DNA from: Hippopus hippopus
Lineage: Eukaryota > Mollusca > Bivalvia > Cardiida > Cardiidae
Direction of reading: 5' to 3'
Assembly (NCBI GenBank): GCA_946811185.2
Contig: OX328096.1
Coordinates: 42,422,252 to 42,486,251 of the forward strand
DNA: 64,000 bases
Part shown: piece after piece, positions 56,901 to 64,000 of the stretch
Position numbering within the stretch: position 1 is the first letter of the stretch
Layout: each line of letters starts with the position of its first letter
Made by a program: the position numbers and the translations under genes
Notes under the pieces: generated by a model
The model's database searches: none
What the model saw: the letters and a program-made list of their open reading frames with translations, nothing else
Told to the model about the DNA's origin: nothing

Positions 56901-59900
56901 AGCATTTTCTCTTTTTTCCCAGATGTTTACAAACATCTCTTTTCCCAGTTGTGAAAATACAGTATTGCTTGGTAAAGGGTTCAGACCAATTTTGCTATGC
57001 AAGTTTCAAAAAAATATCAAGTAAGATATTCACTAATGCACCGTTCAAAAAATCCTCAGCAATATTATTCAATACTCGGCTCTATCCCTAATCATTCATC
57101 AACACTGTCATAATTATTTCATAAATCTTTGTTGCAATATTGAGTAACTAAAAATGTATTGAATTGATGTGCAAGTAAAAGCACCATTTAAGAGTTCTTT
57201 AACCCTTTACCAGATGACAAAATGTTAGCCTTGTTCAAATTGAGAGCATTTGCAGACAACAATTTCAATGTGGTTCAAATGGTGCAATCTTGCTTTGGTA
57301 AGGTAGAAAACATTGTGGAAAAAGGTGAAAATGTTGGTTACCAGCATTTTCTCCTTTTCCCACAATGTTTTCAAAAGGCCTCTTCTACAGGGTTGTGAAA
57401 ACCCAGGATTGTTTGGTAAAGGGTTAAAGCTGATTGAGGTTTAATGCTTTTCATTAACTTAGAATTCCCCGTGTAAGAATTTTCACATGCACTTTAGAGT
57501 ACACACTTACACTACATAATGCCATGAATCAGAGAATCTGCCATCAATATGTTTCATATAAATATTTCTGTCAAAAAAAAAAGCCTTTCATCACCTTTGA
57601 AACAAACAAACTAGAAAAACTGCATGACAAAAAAATGGCTACATAACATCCATGCCATTGCAAAATAAATATGCATTTTTTTGTTTCCCTTTTTTACCTA
57701 CACCAATACATGTACTTTATTCAGGGCATAGCCAACTGCTTTAGCCGAGTTTAAACCAAGATACAGTTGCATTGAAAGTGCAGTCTGATCTTGATCTAGA
57801 GTAATGACTTTCCAGACAACAGAATATTAGACTGGTTCATCTTGAAATCATTTGCAGGTGACAAACCAAGGGCGGCTCAAAAGATTAGATTTATCTATGA
57901 AACAACAGAAAACATTGTGGGAAAAGGAGAAAATGCTGGTTCCCATCATTTTCCCTTTTACCTACAACATTTTCCACTTTTCCCTCTTCCTCAGAGTCCA
58001 TATAACACAGGATTAACCCTTTACCACACAATGACGACTTTTAACACCCCCGATAGAGAAGGCTTTTGAAAACATTGTGGGAAAAGGAGAAAATGCTGGT
58101 TACCAGCATTTTCTCCTTTTCCCCCAATGTTTTCTACCCTATCAAAGAAAAATCATTTCATATGAGCCACATTGAAACTGTCATCTGCAAATGCTTTCAA
58201 TTCGGACAGGTCTAAAATTTGTCGTGTGGTAAAGGGTTAAGGGTAACTCAAATGCTTCCTTCCCATCAGCCTTAAAATAAGTTATATGAGAGGTAAAAAA
58301 AACATCTTTTATCTTTAAATCTATCCCACAAACTTCACAGGTAATTGACATTGATAGTCACCTCAGCTATTATTCCCCACTCACCATGTTCATAAAACTG
58401 TATTGTTTCCCAGTTACTTTTGGGATGCTTCATTTAGCAAACCCAATTTGCAGCTGGATGATGAATTAAAACTTGAGGAAATATGCATAGATTCAGTAGC
58501 TTCAGTGGACTGTGCTGATCAAGCTCAGACTGCATAGTCACAATGATCCAAAATACTACTTCACACTGAGTGACTTGCCAGTTCAGTGTGCAGAATTAGG
58601 TATTAAAGCTATGATTGGGAATAGCCATTTACTGAACAGCCCTGTGTTCTGACAAACTCACAGAAAAAAAATATTGCATACATTATTATTTTCTCCCTAA
58701 CCCAAAATGCATTCTACACTTTCAAGGACATGTTATTTGAGCTACATAAATTTTGTCTACTGCAAATGATATCAAAATGAACAGGTATAAAATATGTCTG
58801 TAAAGTATTAAATATGTTGTCTGGGAGAGTTAAATGGATACCTCACTTTAATGACTGTATTCAGTGTGCTCTACTTTATTCCACAAGATGAGATCTCTCT
58901 GGTGACTTTTCATTTGTTGTGTCTGGGATGAACTTTGAAAATGTCTAAAATTGGACTATGTCACACCAAAAAAAAGCTCAAATAGACATCAAGTATACTG
59001 TTTAATCTGTCAAGGGGTAAGACAGTATATTGGACAGTGTAGTTCCAAGATTTACCCTTTATCTGACAACAATATTAAAGACTTGTCATCAAAATTTAAA
59101 GCATTTCCAGACAAGTGTTACAAATTTAACCCTTTACAAAACAATCCCTGGTTTTCACAACCATGGGTAGGAAGGCTTTTGAAAATGTTGTGGGAAAAAG
59201 AGAAAATGCTGGTAACCAGCATCTTCTCCTTTTTCCACAATGTTTTCCACCCTTTCAATGACAGAAATCATCATATGAACTACATTTAAATTGTTGACAG
59301 CAAATGCTTTCAATTTGGTCCGGTCCAAAATTTTTTTGTTTGGTAAAGGGTTAAAATTCACTTCAAACAATGAAAAGAAAAAATGCTGGTTACAAGCATT
59401 TACTCTGTTTCTGAAAATGTTTTCAAAAGGCTTCCATTAAAACTCTGATCTTCGTTGCAGCCTCATGTTGATCTGTACTATCACCAAAAGAACTGTAAGA
59501 ATCCAAGGCGCTGTAAAGCATAAAAATTTTGCCTACACAATTATAAGATATTGGACACAATTTGCATGAATGAGGAGATGGGTTTTAGAAGTAGGTATAG
59601 CTATCTCAAGATTCTAGACAAGGTGGAACCATATAATCATTAGCCTTCAAATCTGAAGCCATGCTTTATTTCAATTCTAGAGTAACACATTATCACCTGC
59701 AAAAAGAACTTTTTTCGCTCCACAGCAAAACATGGTCGTAACAATTCTGACAATGGGGAGGAACTGCATGTTAAGTTTTAGCAATTTTTCCCTTTGTTAT
59801 AGTCTTTATTCTTGATAATCCTTATTTAACAAGAGTGTTTTCATTGCCGTCAGAATGTAAGTTTGCTTCTAGAGGTAATGATTAAACTCTTTACCACACA

Positions 59901-61871
59901 ATCCCGACTTTCAACGACCCTGAAAAAGAAGGCTTTTGAAAACATTGTGGGAAAAGGAGAAAATGCTGGTTACCAGCATTTTCTCCTTTTCCAACAATGT
60001 TTTCTACCCTATCACAGACAGAAATTATCATTTTAGCAATATTTAAGTTGTCATCTGCAAATGCTTTCAATTTCAAGTTTAAAATTTTGCCGTCTGGCAA
60101 AGGGTTAACTCTTTACCAAATGACAAAATTTTAGACTGATTCAAAATGAAAGCTTTGCAGACAACAATATCCATTTGGCGCAACTGAAAGGATTTGTCCT
60201 TGACATGGTAGAAAACATTGTGGGAAAAGTAGAAAATACCGGTTACCAGCATTTTGTCCTTTTCCAACAATTTTTTCAAATGCTTTCTTCCTCAGGGTCG
60301 TTAAAACTTGGGAATGTTTGGTAAAGGGTTTGCCGCGTTTTTAAACACTTTTGCTCACAATCCTCAAGTTTAAACAACCCTTAAGAAGAAGCTTTTGAAA
60401 TTGTTGTCAGAAAAGGAGAATATAATGATAACCAGCATTTACTCCTTTCTCCACAATGTTTTCTACCCTATCAGAGAAGAGCTACTTTGTAACAATTTTG
60501 AATCGACATTTGCGGTTACTTTCAGTTTGGATAATACAACAATTTGTTGTCTGGGAGGGGGTTAAGTGGTAAATTCAAGCATTTGGGTTCTATCTACACC
60601 TTGAAACTGTGAATTTTCTTTTTCCTACTGAGTGTTTAAGATAAGAACTTAATCATATTTCTGTCTTTGTGTAGGGGCCATTTAGACTGCTTTATTTCAT
60701 GAGCATGCATCCAATGAAACTTTTCATACTTATTTACCCTGTCAGTGCTGTAGTGGAACACAGGAGCTTTTGCAGATGACATAGATTGAGATCAAACCAA
60801 AATGTAAGCATTTACTTATTTGTCAGAGAAGTTTACTCATTTGGCCTATGCAAAAAGTTCAAGAAAGTATCTCCATGATGAAAAAAGATGTAGAATCCCC
60901 ATTGAGTTTTAAACATTTCATCAAACATGGGCTTTGCTGAGCCAAATATAACATGCCCATTTAGACTAGAATATCACTAGAATGATCTCTATAATGGCTA
61001 GCTTAACTGTTACAGATAAAAGAAAGAAGGAGAAAAAACAAGAGGGCCATGATGGTCCTTTAACACTCACCTTACACAATAAGATCAATATTGTGTAAAG
61101 ATTTGAAACAATAGGCATATTTTTACCCTTTACCAAACAGTTAAAATTTTAACAACATGGAGAAAGATGCTTAAAGAAAACATTGTGGGAAATGGAGAAA
61201 ATGCTGGTAATCAGCATTTTTTTTCCTTTTCTCACAATGTTTTCTACCCTTTTACAAATGTCATCATTACAGTCACATTTGCTTTGTCACCAAAAAAATT
61301 AATGCTTTCAATATAGATGGTGATTTAGTCCAAATTTAAGGACAAACACCTTACTCTACCTATGTGCAAAGTACATGTACATCCAACATTTTGAACCTCC
61401 AGCTGATTTTCCCAAGAGGAATGTGACCTCTTGGAGTAGAACCACTTTTGACCAAAGGGACACAATTTGAGCAGCTTTTATAAAGGCTCACAAGATGGTG
61501 CTACCAACAAATCATACCTGTAAAGATTTGGCCTTGTAGATCCATACAAGTTTATCAATCAAAGTCTGTGTTAAAATATGCAGCCCACAGACAGAACCAT
61601 TTTTGGAGATTTTAATCACCACTTTCTGAGCAAACCTTACCTTCTCCTAAGCTGCGTCTGATCTTGATCTCAAACTGGATTAATATTTCCCTGGATTCAA
61701 AGGCCAGCAAAGTGATCTGTTTCTGACAAATGATTGCGAGGACACTGGTCTCCTTGTCGTAACATATGCCAGACTCCAACCCATAGAACCCATCCAGGGG
61801 AAAGCTGGTCTTCGGACTGGCTCCTTTGACTGACTCTCGAACATCTTTGTACAGATGTACCAACAAGCGAT
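35046..61871 (-). CDS. DOK7: Dok-7-like docking protein with a long IRS/Gab-like tail (5' end missing)
   Basis: Six exons (61641-61871, 48394-48603, 44590-44703, 41528-42264, 37567-40195, 35046-35947) join with phases 1,1,1,1,0,1 and give about 1,607 residues; the 5' exon encoding the start of the PH domain is absent. The first three exons carry PH and PTB domains matching Dok-7: LAIICQKQITLLAF..RE, RRSLGEEH, DLRRFGTIDGKFCFEGGSRC, GFHVLQT. Human Dok-7 activates the muscle kinase MuSK and recruits Crk through YQVP and YDTP; here YDIP and YQVP are present. Human Dok-7 is 504 residues. The tail here adds five YxxM, five YxN, SH3-type polyproline and IRS/Gab-like C-terminal tyrosines. Role: membrane-proximal adaptor for a receptor kinase (inference). 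Confidence 0.9.
36012..37475. repeat. Four family 1 MITEs in the last Dok-7-like intron
   Basis: Copies at 36012-36242, 36443-36671, 36689-36916 and about 37250-37475, all in the same orientation (starting CCC.TTACCACACAAT or TTTACCAAACAGTCC). Each has an AATGCTGGTAACCAGCATT core or a close variant. A further degraded hairpin lies at 36290-36370. Together they fill most of a 1.6 kb intron. Confidence 0.8.
37567..40195 (-). CDS. DOK7: Dok-7-like large exon, IRS-like YxxM/YxN tail
   Basis: Acceptor AACAGATTTGTCAG, donor GTAATG. 2,629 nt with no stop, phase 0 in and 1 out. The residues are Ser/Asn/Pro-rich and largely disordered in character. PI3K-type YxxM sites: YFLM (near 39412), YMEM (39260), YILM (39032) and YFFM (38198). 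Grb2-type YxN sites: YVNL, YMNT and YIND. A proline cluster (SRPPPPPRPPDRQ) near 39530 and PELPPKG near 39615 could bind SH3 domains. A later block DEKLIELWHSTHSLNFDKSG and ISSLPPFVPPKMKNYPVKLS is unrecognised. The exon is real by its length, splice phases and codon use, although no single domain identifies it. Confidence 0.85.
40370..41346. repeat. Family 1 MITE copy and fragment in Dok-7-like intron
   Basis: A complete copy at 41120-41346 (TTAACTTTTTACTAAACAAC ... GTAGTAAAGGTTTAA, core AATGCTGGTAACCAGCATT). A left-end fragment at 40367-40428 starts TTAACCCCATACCAAACAAT. Between them two related segments (GAAGCTGCCGAGATTGGCC) sit at 40828 and 40928, a tandem duplication of about 100 bp. Confidence 0.7.
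41528..42264 (-). CDS. DOK7: Dok-7-like exon, Crk-motif region and coiled coil
   Basis: Acceptor TTCATGTTTTTCAG, donor GTCAGT. 737 nt, phase 1 in, phase 0 out. Tyrosine motifs: YDIPPRR, NYLNW (YxN) and SYQVPM; YQVP is identical to the Crk site around Tyr396 of human Dok-7. A Ser-rich stretch SDSFSSHGSQNSLQS resembles the SDSG..SHSS region of Dok-7. It ends with a charged, probably coiled-coil helix (AEEIDRIMNEHHKEDVLQSL then EEDLEREMSLLDEMLQ). Confidence 0.88.
42290..42517. repeat. Family 2 hairpin MITE
   Basis: Begins about 25 bases into the intron upstream (5') of the exon at 41528-42264. Hairpin CCAAGGTCAGCCTGTGCGG / AGCAGGCTGACCTTGG at 42429-42464. Right end CCCTTTTCACAGAGAATGGC. Confidence 0.8.
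42680..43630. repeat. Cluster of family 1 MITEs, three to four copies
   Basis: Copies at about 42680-42900, 43130-43345 and 43345-43560, plus a fragment at 43570-43640. Cores are decayed (AACGCTCGTAGCCAGCATT, AATGCTACTTACCAGAAGT, AATGGTAGTTATTATCAGT). Confidence 0.6.
44010..44437. repeat. Two family 1 MITEs sharing one TTAA
   Basis: The first copy ends GTGTGGTAAAGAGTTAA (TTAA at 44209-44212). The second begins on the same TTAA, CTCTTTACCGCACAATGCC, in opposite orientation, and ends at 44434-44437. The pair lies 150 bases from the PTB exon at 44590-44703. Confidence 0.8.
44590..44703 (-). CDS. DOK7: Dok-7-like exon, PTB domain end
   Basis: Acceptor GTGATGCATTTCAG, donor GTAAGT. 114 nt, phase 1 at both ends. 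Encodes GQGFHVLQTDQSDEISEIMG then RANAGKTAPIIKRKTSKR. The first part is the last PTB strand and helix (human GVFFLSSAEGEQISFLFDCI). The basic end leads into the tail. Confidence 0.9.
44790..45495. repeat. Two family 1 MITEs flanking a candidate exon
   Basis: 44790-45003 (CTCTTCACCACACAACAACA; core AATGCTGGTTACCAGCATT) and 45266-45494 (TTAACCCTTTACCACATGAC ... GTGTGGTAAAGGGTTAA). Confidence 0.75.
45030..45110 (-). CDS. Candidate 27-codon cassette exon in the Dok-7-like PTB region
   Basis: On the minus strand an 81 nt open stretch lies between ACTGAAAACAG and GTACAG. It reads TNKLMKDEEDHASSVTNKDN then EPILEY and is phase 1 at both ends, exactly fitting between the exons at 48394-48603 and 44590-44703. 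The acceptor lacks a good pyrimidine tract and the donor is weak. Inclusion would insert acidic residues into the PTB fold. Speculative. Confidence 0.3.
45860..46616. repeat. Three diverged family 1 MITE copies
   Basis: About 45860-46030 (core AATGCTGGTAACCAGCATT), 46170-46395 (AATATCTGTTAGCCAGCAT) and a right-half fragment at 46480-46616 ending TTTGGTAAAGAGTTAA. Confidence 0.6.
46654..48125. repeat. Family 1 MITE split by tandem-repeat element C
   Basis: Left part 46654-46766 (ACCAGACAACAAATTTTAGG ... GAGAACATTGTGA), right part 48054-48125 (AAAAGGAGAGAATTCTG ... TTTTCAAAAGCTTTATTC). The break is in the same stem position as in the MITE at 31311-34883. Confidence 0.75.
46767..48053. mobile_element. 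Tandem-repeat element C, 162 bp units
   Basis: Left end AACAAGAGCAGCAAATTGTC then AAGATACGCCCGTCC; right end CATAATACGTCCCATC then GACAGGCGTATAAAAA. The interior has about six tandem units with exactly 162 bp between successive CTCCGTATTATTGCAACAAA marks at 47395, 47557, 47719 and 47881. Units are very alike at the right and more diverged at the left (46980-47250). No coding capacity. It lies inside a Dok-7-like intron. Confidence 0.8.
48153..48380. repeat. Family 1 MITE abutting a Dok-7-like splice donor
   Basis: TTAA at 48153-48156 and 48377-48380, core AATGCTGGTTACCAGCATT at 48282-48300. It ends 13 bases from the PTB exon at 48394. Confidence 0.88.
48394..48603 (-). CDS. DOK7: Dok-7-like exon, PTB domain first part
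   Basis: Acceptor TCCTACATTTCAG, donor GTGAGT. 210 nt, phase 1 at both ends. Ends with SWQVSDLRRFGTIDGKFCFE and GGSRCGKG, against human QWKLSDLRRYGAVPSGFIFE and GGTRCGYW. The two Arg of DLRR and the Arg of SRCG line up with residues I recall as phosphotyrosine-binding in Dok-7. A family 1 MITE ends 13 bases beyond the splice site, inside the intron. Confidence 0.95.
48780..49430. repeat. Three consecutive family 1 MITEs
   Basis: About 48795-48995, 48995-49224 and 49221-49430. The second and third share the TTAA at 49221-49224. Central hairpins are AACTGGCATT (decayed), TGTGTTAACCAGCATT and a deleted form. Confidence 0.7.
49431..50420. other. Dok-7-like intron, no recognised element
   Basis: AT-rich with T runs near 50175. 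GGGTACCCACAACAAAG at 49506 echoes the end of the hairpin element at 27101-27162. Confidence 0.4.
52225..52455. repeat. Family 2 hairpin MITE
   Basis: Starts CTGTTAAAAGGGGGCTTAAT and ends CCCCTTTTCACAAAGCATGC. The hairpin arm is reduced to GTCAGCATGCACAGGCTGAC. Confidence 0.7.
53045..53325 (-). repeat. tRNA-derived SINE, best-preserved copy
   Basis: Minus-strand 5' head: GAGCCCTGGTAGATCAGTCG (A box) and GGTTCGATCCCTGG (B box), i.e. pol III promoter boxes of a tRNA. The body contains CCACTGGCTGCTTTCCC and CAGTGCACCTATCCATG on the plus strand. The 3' tail is CAATCAATCAATGG. Related copies at 24465, 25125 and 62660. Confidence 0.88.
54270..54865. mobile_element. 596 bp Harbinger-like non-autonomous element with TTA target duplication
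   Basis: Left end AGGCTTGGTCAGACCGGCTA, right end on the minus strand AGCCTTGGTCACACCGAGCT, then a shared TAACGGA. TTA occurs directly outside both ends (54267-54269 and 54866-54868), the 3 bp duplication typical of PIF/Harbinger. The interior is strikingly rich in ACGGA/CCGGA motifs (over 20 in total) and more GC-rich than the flanks. No protein. Confidence 0.78.
55135..55641. repeat. Two family 1 MITEs
   Basis: About 55150-55373 (diverged) and 55425-55641. The latter is one of the best copies: TTAA CCCTTTACCAAACGACAAAA ... GGGATTGTGTGGTAAAGAG TTAA with core AATGCTGGTTACCAGCATT. It is a suitable family reference. Confidence 0.88.
55640..55825. repeat. Family 3 hairpin MITE
   Basis: Directly follows the MITE at 55425-55641. 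Hairpin CAAGATCAGATTGCACG / GTGCAGTCTGATCTTG at 55736-55772. Confidence 0.75.
56025..57427. repeat. Three family 1 MITEs
   Basis: About 56025-56225 (diverged), 56758-56985 and 57199-57427. The last has TTAA at both ends and core AATGTTGGTTACCAGCATT. A family 3 fragment lies at 56300-56345. Confidence 0.75.
57795..58240. repeat. Two family 1 MITEs sharing one TTAA, opposite orientation
   Basis: The first, about 57795-58016, ends GGATTAA without its terminal GTGTGGTAAAGGG. The second, 58013-58240, begins on that TTAA (CCCTTTACCACACAATGACG) and ends GTGTGGTAAAGGGTTAA. Confidence 0.8.
58245..59125. other. Dok-7-like intron, sparse fragments
   Basis: Degraded family 1 pieces near 58620-58830 and 59050-59125 (GACTTGTCATCAAAATTTAA). 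Nothing else recognised. Confidence 0.4.
59128..59355. repeat. Family 1 MITE
   Basis: TTAACCCTTTACAAAACAAT ... TTTGGTAAAGGGTTAA, core AATGCTGGTAACCAGCATC. A second partial copy follows at 59365-59450. Confidence 0.8.
59882..60565. repeat. Chain of three family 1 MITEs
   Basis: 59882-60108 and 60105-60330 share the TTAA at 60105-60108 and are in opposite orientation. A third, diverged copy at about 60345-60565 ends TCTGGGAGGGGGTTAAG. Confidence 0.8.
61030..61345. repeat. ACAAGAGGGCCATGATGG fragment and a family 1 MITE
   Basis: 61036-61075 carries the end of an element-A type repeat (AACAAGAGGGCCATGATGGT). A similar fragment lies at 3672-3715. The MITE spans about 61122-61345 with core AATGCTGGTAATCAGCATT. 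Confidence 0.65.
61641..61871 (-). CDS. DOK7: Dok-7-like exon, PH domain C-terminal part
   Basis: Acceptor TTGTCTTTTCAG, donor GTAAGG. 231 nt, phase 1 in and out. It encodes RLLVHLYKDVRESVKGASP, FYGLESGICYDKETSVLAII and the last PH helix ESREILIQFEIKIRRSLGE. Human Dok-7 has LLMLVYKDKSERIKGL, CGLEPGLPYEG, LAIVCLSQAIMLGFDSHEA and ARIRYALGE in the same order. The N-terminal PH strands must be encoded by an upstream exon beyond 64000 or unrecognised. Confidence 0.92.
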
Positions 61872-62334
61872 CTGAAAAGACAAATGTATCAACTTCTTTA
61901 TACCACAAAACAACACAGTAGTAAAATTTACAAGCCCATTTCCCTGTCCATATTTGAAAAAAATTTTAATTTTGGAACAGTTGTATCAACAGCAGTGCAG
62001 TCTGATGTTAATCTACTGTGGCTGCAAATGTTGCTTAAGTTGTGTTTGTGCTTGTCAGGGATTATCCAAGTACTTCGACATTCAGAGCTGAACTTTTTGC
62101 ATATAAATATTTCATTAGGCATAAAGTATCGGTATCTATTTTGACATTTTATCTATCATTCCACTGTCAACTTTGGTGGATGATTCTGTATCAACATTAT
62201 ACTGTATCTTCAAGCTCATATTTTCAACTTTCCTGCACTATTTATAGTCAGGATGCTACAATATCAGTAGATCATCCTAATACCAATAGGGCTGTTACTG
62301 ACAGCATGCTTTTAAAAATCTATACCACACCATG

Positions 62335-62533
62335 CTTAGCTCGACTTAATGACCTTTTGCGGACAGCCTAGATCAAGATCAGACTGCACAGAACATGCAG
62401 TCTGATCTTGAATCTACACTGTCCGATAATAAGATATTTTTCATCTCAAAAATACCTTTGAAATAGAAAAAGGTGGGTGTTTATTATCGGCTTCAAAGTT
62501 TCCTTTCATTTATTTAGCAGGATAAGGGTAAAA
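62335..62533. repeat. Family 3 hairpin MITE
   Basis: Hairpin AGATCAAGATCAGACTGCAC / GCAGTCTGATCTTGAATCT at 62369-62416, with right end GCAGGATAAGGGTAAAAGGG. Confidence 0.75.
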
Positions 62534-62659
62534 GGGTTAAAAAACATTTAGGGAATGGAAATAATGCTGTGTACCAGCATTTTCTTCTTTTTCAACAAAG
62601 TTTTCTAAAGCAGTTTTTCTTCAGGATCATAAAAACTTGGGACCATTTCGTAAAGGATT

Positions 62660-62880
62660 AAACAGGTTGATTGACTGTATGGTGTTTAAAGCCATTTTCA
62701 ACATCATTTCAGTTATATTGCAGCGGCCAGTGCACCTATCCATGCTTTCCTGGAGTTTCTTTTACCAGCACTCCACACAATTTTCTTTCCAAGCCACTTG
62801 CTGCTTTCCCAGGGATCAAACCCACGCCCCCCTGTTCTCAAGTCCCATATACAACCGACTGAGCTACTGGGGCTCTGCAA
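62660..62880 (-). repeat. tRNA-derived SINE
   Basis: Minus-strand head GCCCCAGTAGCTCAGTCGGT and GGGTTTGATCCCTGG (A and B boxes). Tail CAGTCAATCAACC. The middle is about 60 bp shorter than in the copy at 53045-53325. Confidence 0.82.
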
Positions 62881-64000
62881 AAAGGTTTTGGGCCCTGCAG
62901 TCCGGCCCATTCAGCTAGGGAAGCAGTTCAAACAGAAACATCAACAGGCATCAGGTTTTATCCTCTACCAGACAGACAACAAAATTTGATTCTTGTCCTA
63001 CACTAGCTGCAAAAAAGGCCACAAAAGCTGTAAAAGGCACTCCATGGAAGGATTTAACTCTTTACAAGACAAAAAAACTTTGGCCTTGCACATTTTGACA
63101 GCATTTCCAAACAACATAAATTTGGCTCATATGATAGTTATCTTTGAAAGAATAGGAAAAAAATACTGGATACCAGCATTTTTCTCCATCTTACAAAAAA
63201 GCACTCTTCCTTAGGGTCGTGAAAATACAGGATTGTGTGGTACAGGGTTAAAATTAAGAACATTCACTATCTGTTCATCCACAAATTTTATCAAGGATTC
63301 TGAAATACGGTAACTCTTCAAGAAATACGTGTAATAAATTTCTTTAAATAACTCTCAACCTCAGAGCAGCTAACTTTACCAAACAACAAAATTTTACACT
63401 TGTACAAATCCAAAGCTGTTGCAAATTAAATGTGGCTCAATTGATGAAACCTGGCTCTTAAAGGGTAGAAAACATTGTGGGGAAAAAGAGAAAATACATT
63501 TGGAATTTTTCTTCAGTTAACATTCAAGTTCTTTAATTAACCCTTTCAAAAGTAGGCATTTGAAAATTCTTCCATGCATTTCTAGAGTTCATGGTAGATA
63601 CTTGTACTAAGTTTCAATGTAATAATAAATCTCAAGACAAAGTTCCTGACATAAAAAGGTTGAACTGCCAGCTGCAGGACCATAGACTGATGGACATCAG
63701 GAGTATAATAAAGATTATCTGTATTTCTTTACTAAAGGACTTAATTTTAGACTGATCCATAATAAAAACATTTACAGACAAAATAAATGTGGCACAACTG
63801 ATATAATTCCTGTTTGAAACAGAATAAAAAAATATGGGAAAAGGAGGAAATACTGGTTATCAAGATTTTCTGCTTTCCAACAATGTATTTAAAGGGATTG
63901 TTCCTCAGGGTTCTAAAACAGGAGAATATTTTATAAACAGTGTTTTTTTGGTCTGCAGGAAAAGGGAATGATTGAGCAAAGAAGCACATTTCTTCAAATG

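Larger units (their letters stand above)
61872..64000. other. Probable 5' intron of the Dok-7-like gene
   Basis: The PH exon starts at 61871 in phase 1, so at least one coding exon lies upstream. None is recognised here. Repeats fill part of it: family 3 at 62335-62533, family 1 at 62525-62665, 63050-63250, 63370-63500 and 63715-63935, and a SINE at 62660-62880. Confidence 0.5.

Noticed and set aside
61884..62371. Plus-strand ORFs upstream of the PH exon as a separate gene
   Set aside because: No domain, splice pattern or start context; they overlap a probable intron of the minus-strand gene and part of a family 3 repeat.

Overview
This is a stretch of an animal nuclear genome, most likely a bivalve mollusc. 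Genes are split into small exons with long introns. The intergenic and intronic DNA is AT-rich and crowded with short inverted-repeat transposons. It also carries tRNA-derived SINEs and the ACAAGAG(G)GCCATGATGG-type repeat ends that I associate with clams and other bivalves. The clade is an inference from repeat style; no species can be named from this window.

Three protein-coding genes can be reconstructed by joining exons whose splice sites and phases agree. (1) ERCC1, minus strand, runs off the left edge (positions 1 to about 6025, with a possible first exon at 8558-8640). It is the non-catalytic partner of the XPF repair nuclease. (2) A TMEM26-like membrane protein, plus strand, has three exons between 18948 and 22712. 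(3) A very long Dok-7-like docking protein, minus strand, has six exons between 61871 and 35046. Its PH and PTB domains and the YxxP (Crk) motifs match Dok-7. Its roughly 1,400-residue tail is far longer than that of vertebrate Dok-7 and carries IRS/Gab-like YxxM, YxN and terminal tyrosine motifs. The 5' exon of this gene is not in the window. The three genes do not look functionally linked.

The rest is mobile DNA. One family of about 210-225 bp MITEs has TTAA at both ends, CCCTTTACC terminal repeats and a near-perfect central hairpin. It is present in dozens of copies in both orientations and often chained end to end on a shared TTAA, which suggests a piggyBac-type mobiliser. Other elements are a mariner with a DD34D transposase and near-identical terminal repeats (15875-17211), nested in a larger terminal-repeat element (14506-17879); a 3.4 kb palindrome with ACGCCGTACC repeats (9172-12585) sitting in one arm of another foldback structure (about 7932-12783); a pogo/DDE_1-like remnant (32611-34287); a Harbinger-like element with TTA target duplication (54270-54865); three elements made of roughly 160 bp tandem units; four SINE copies; and two more hairpin MITE families.

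Layout: 1-8640 ERCC1 with repeats; 8640-14500 foldback structures; 14500-17880 mariner nest; 18660-22760 TMEM26-like gene; 22760-34900 intergenic repeats with a four-level transposon nest; 34905-61871 Dok-7-like gene with repeat-filled introns; 61872-64000 probably its 5' intron. The strongest candidates for something new are the Dok-7/IRS-like hybrid tail, the palindrome with repeated ACGCCGTACC boxes, and two different tandem-repeat elements inserted at the same point in the hairpin stem of two MITE copies.
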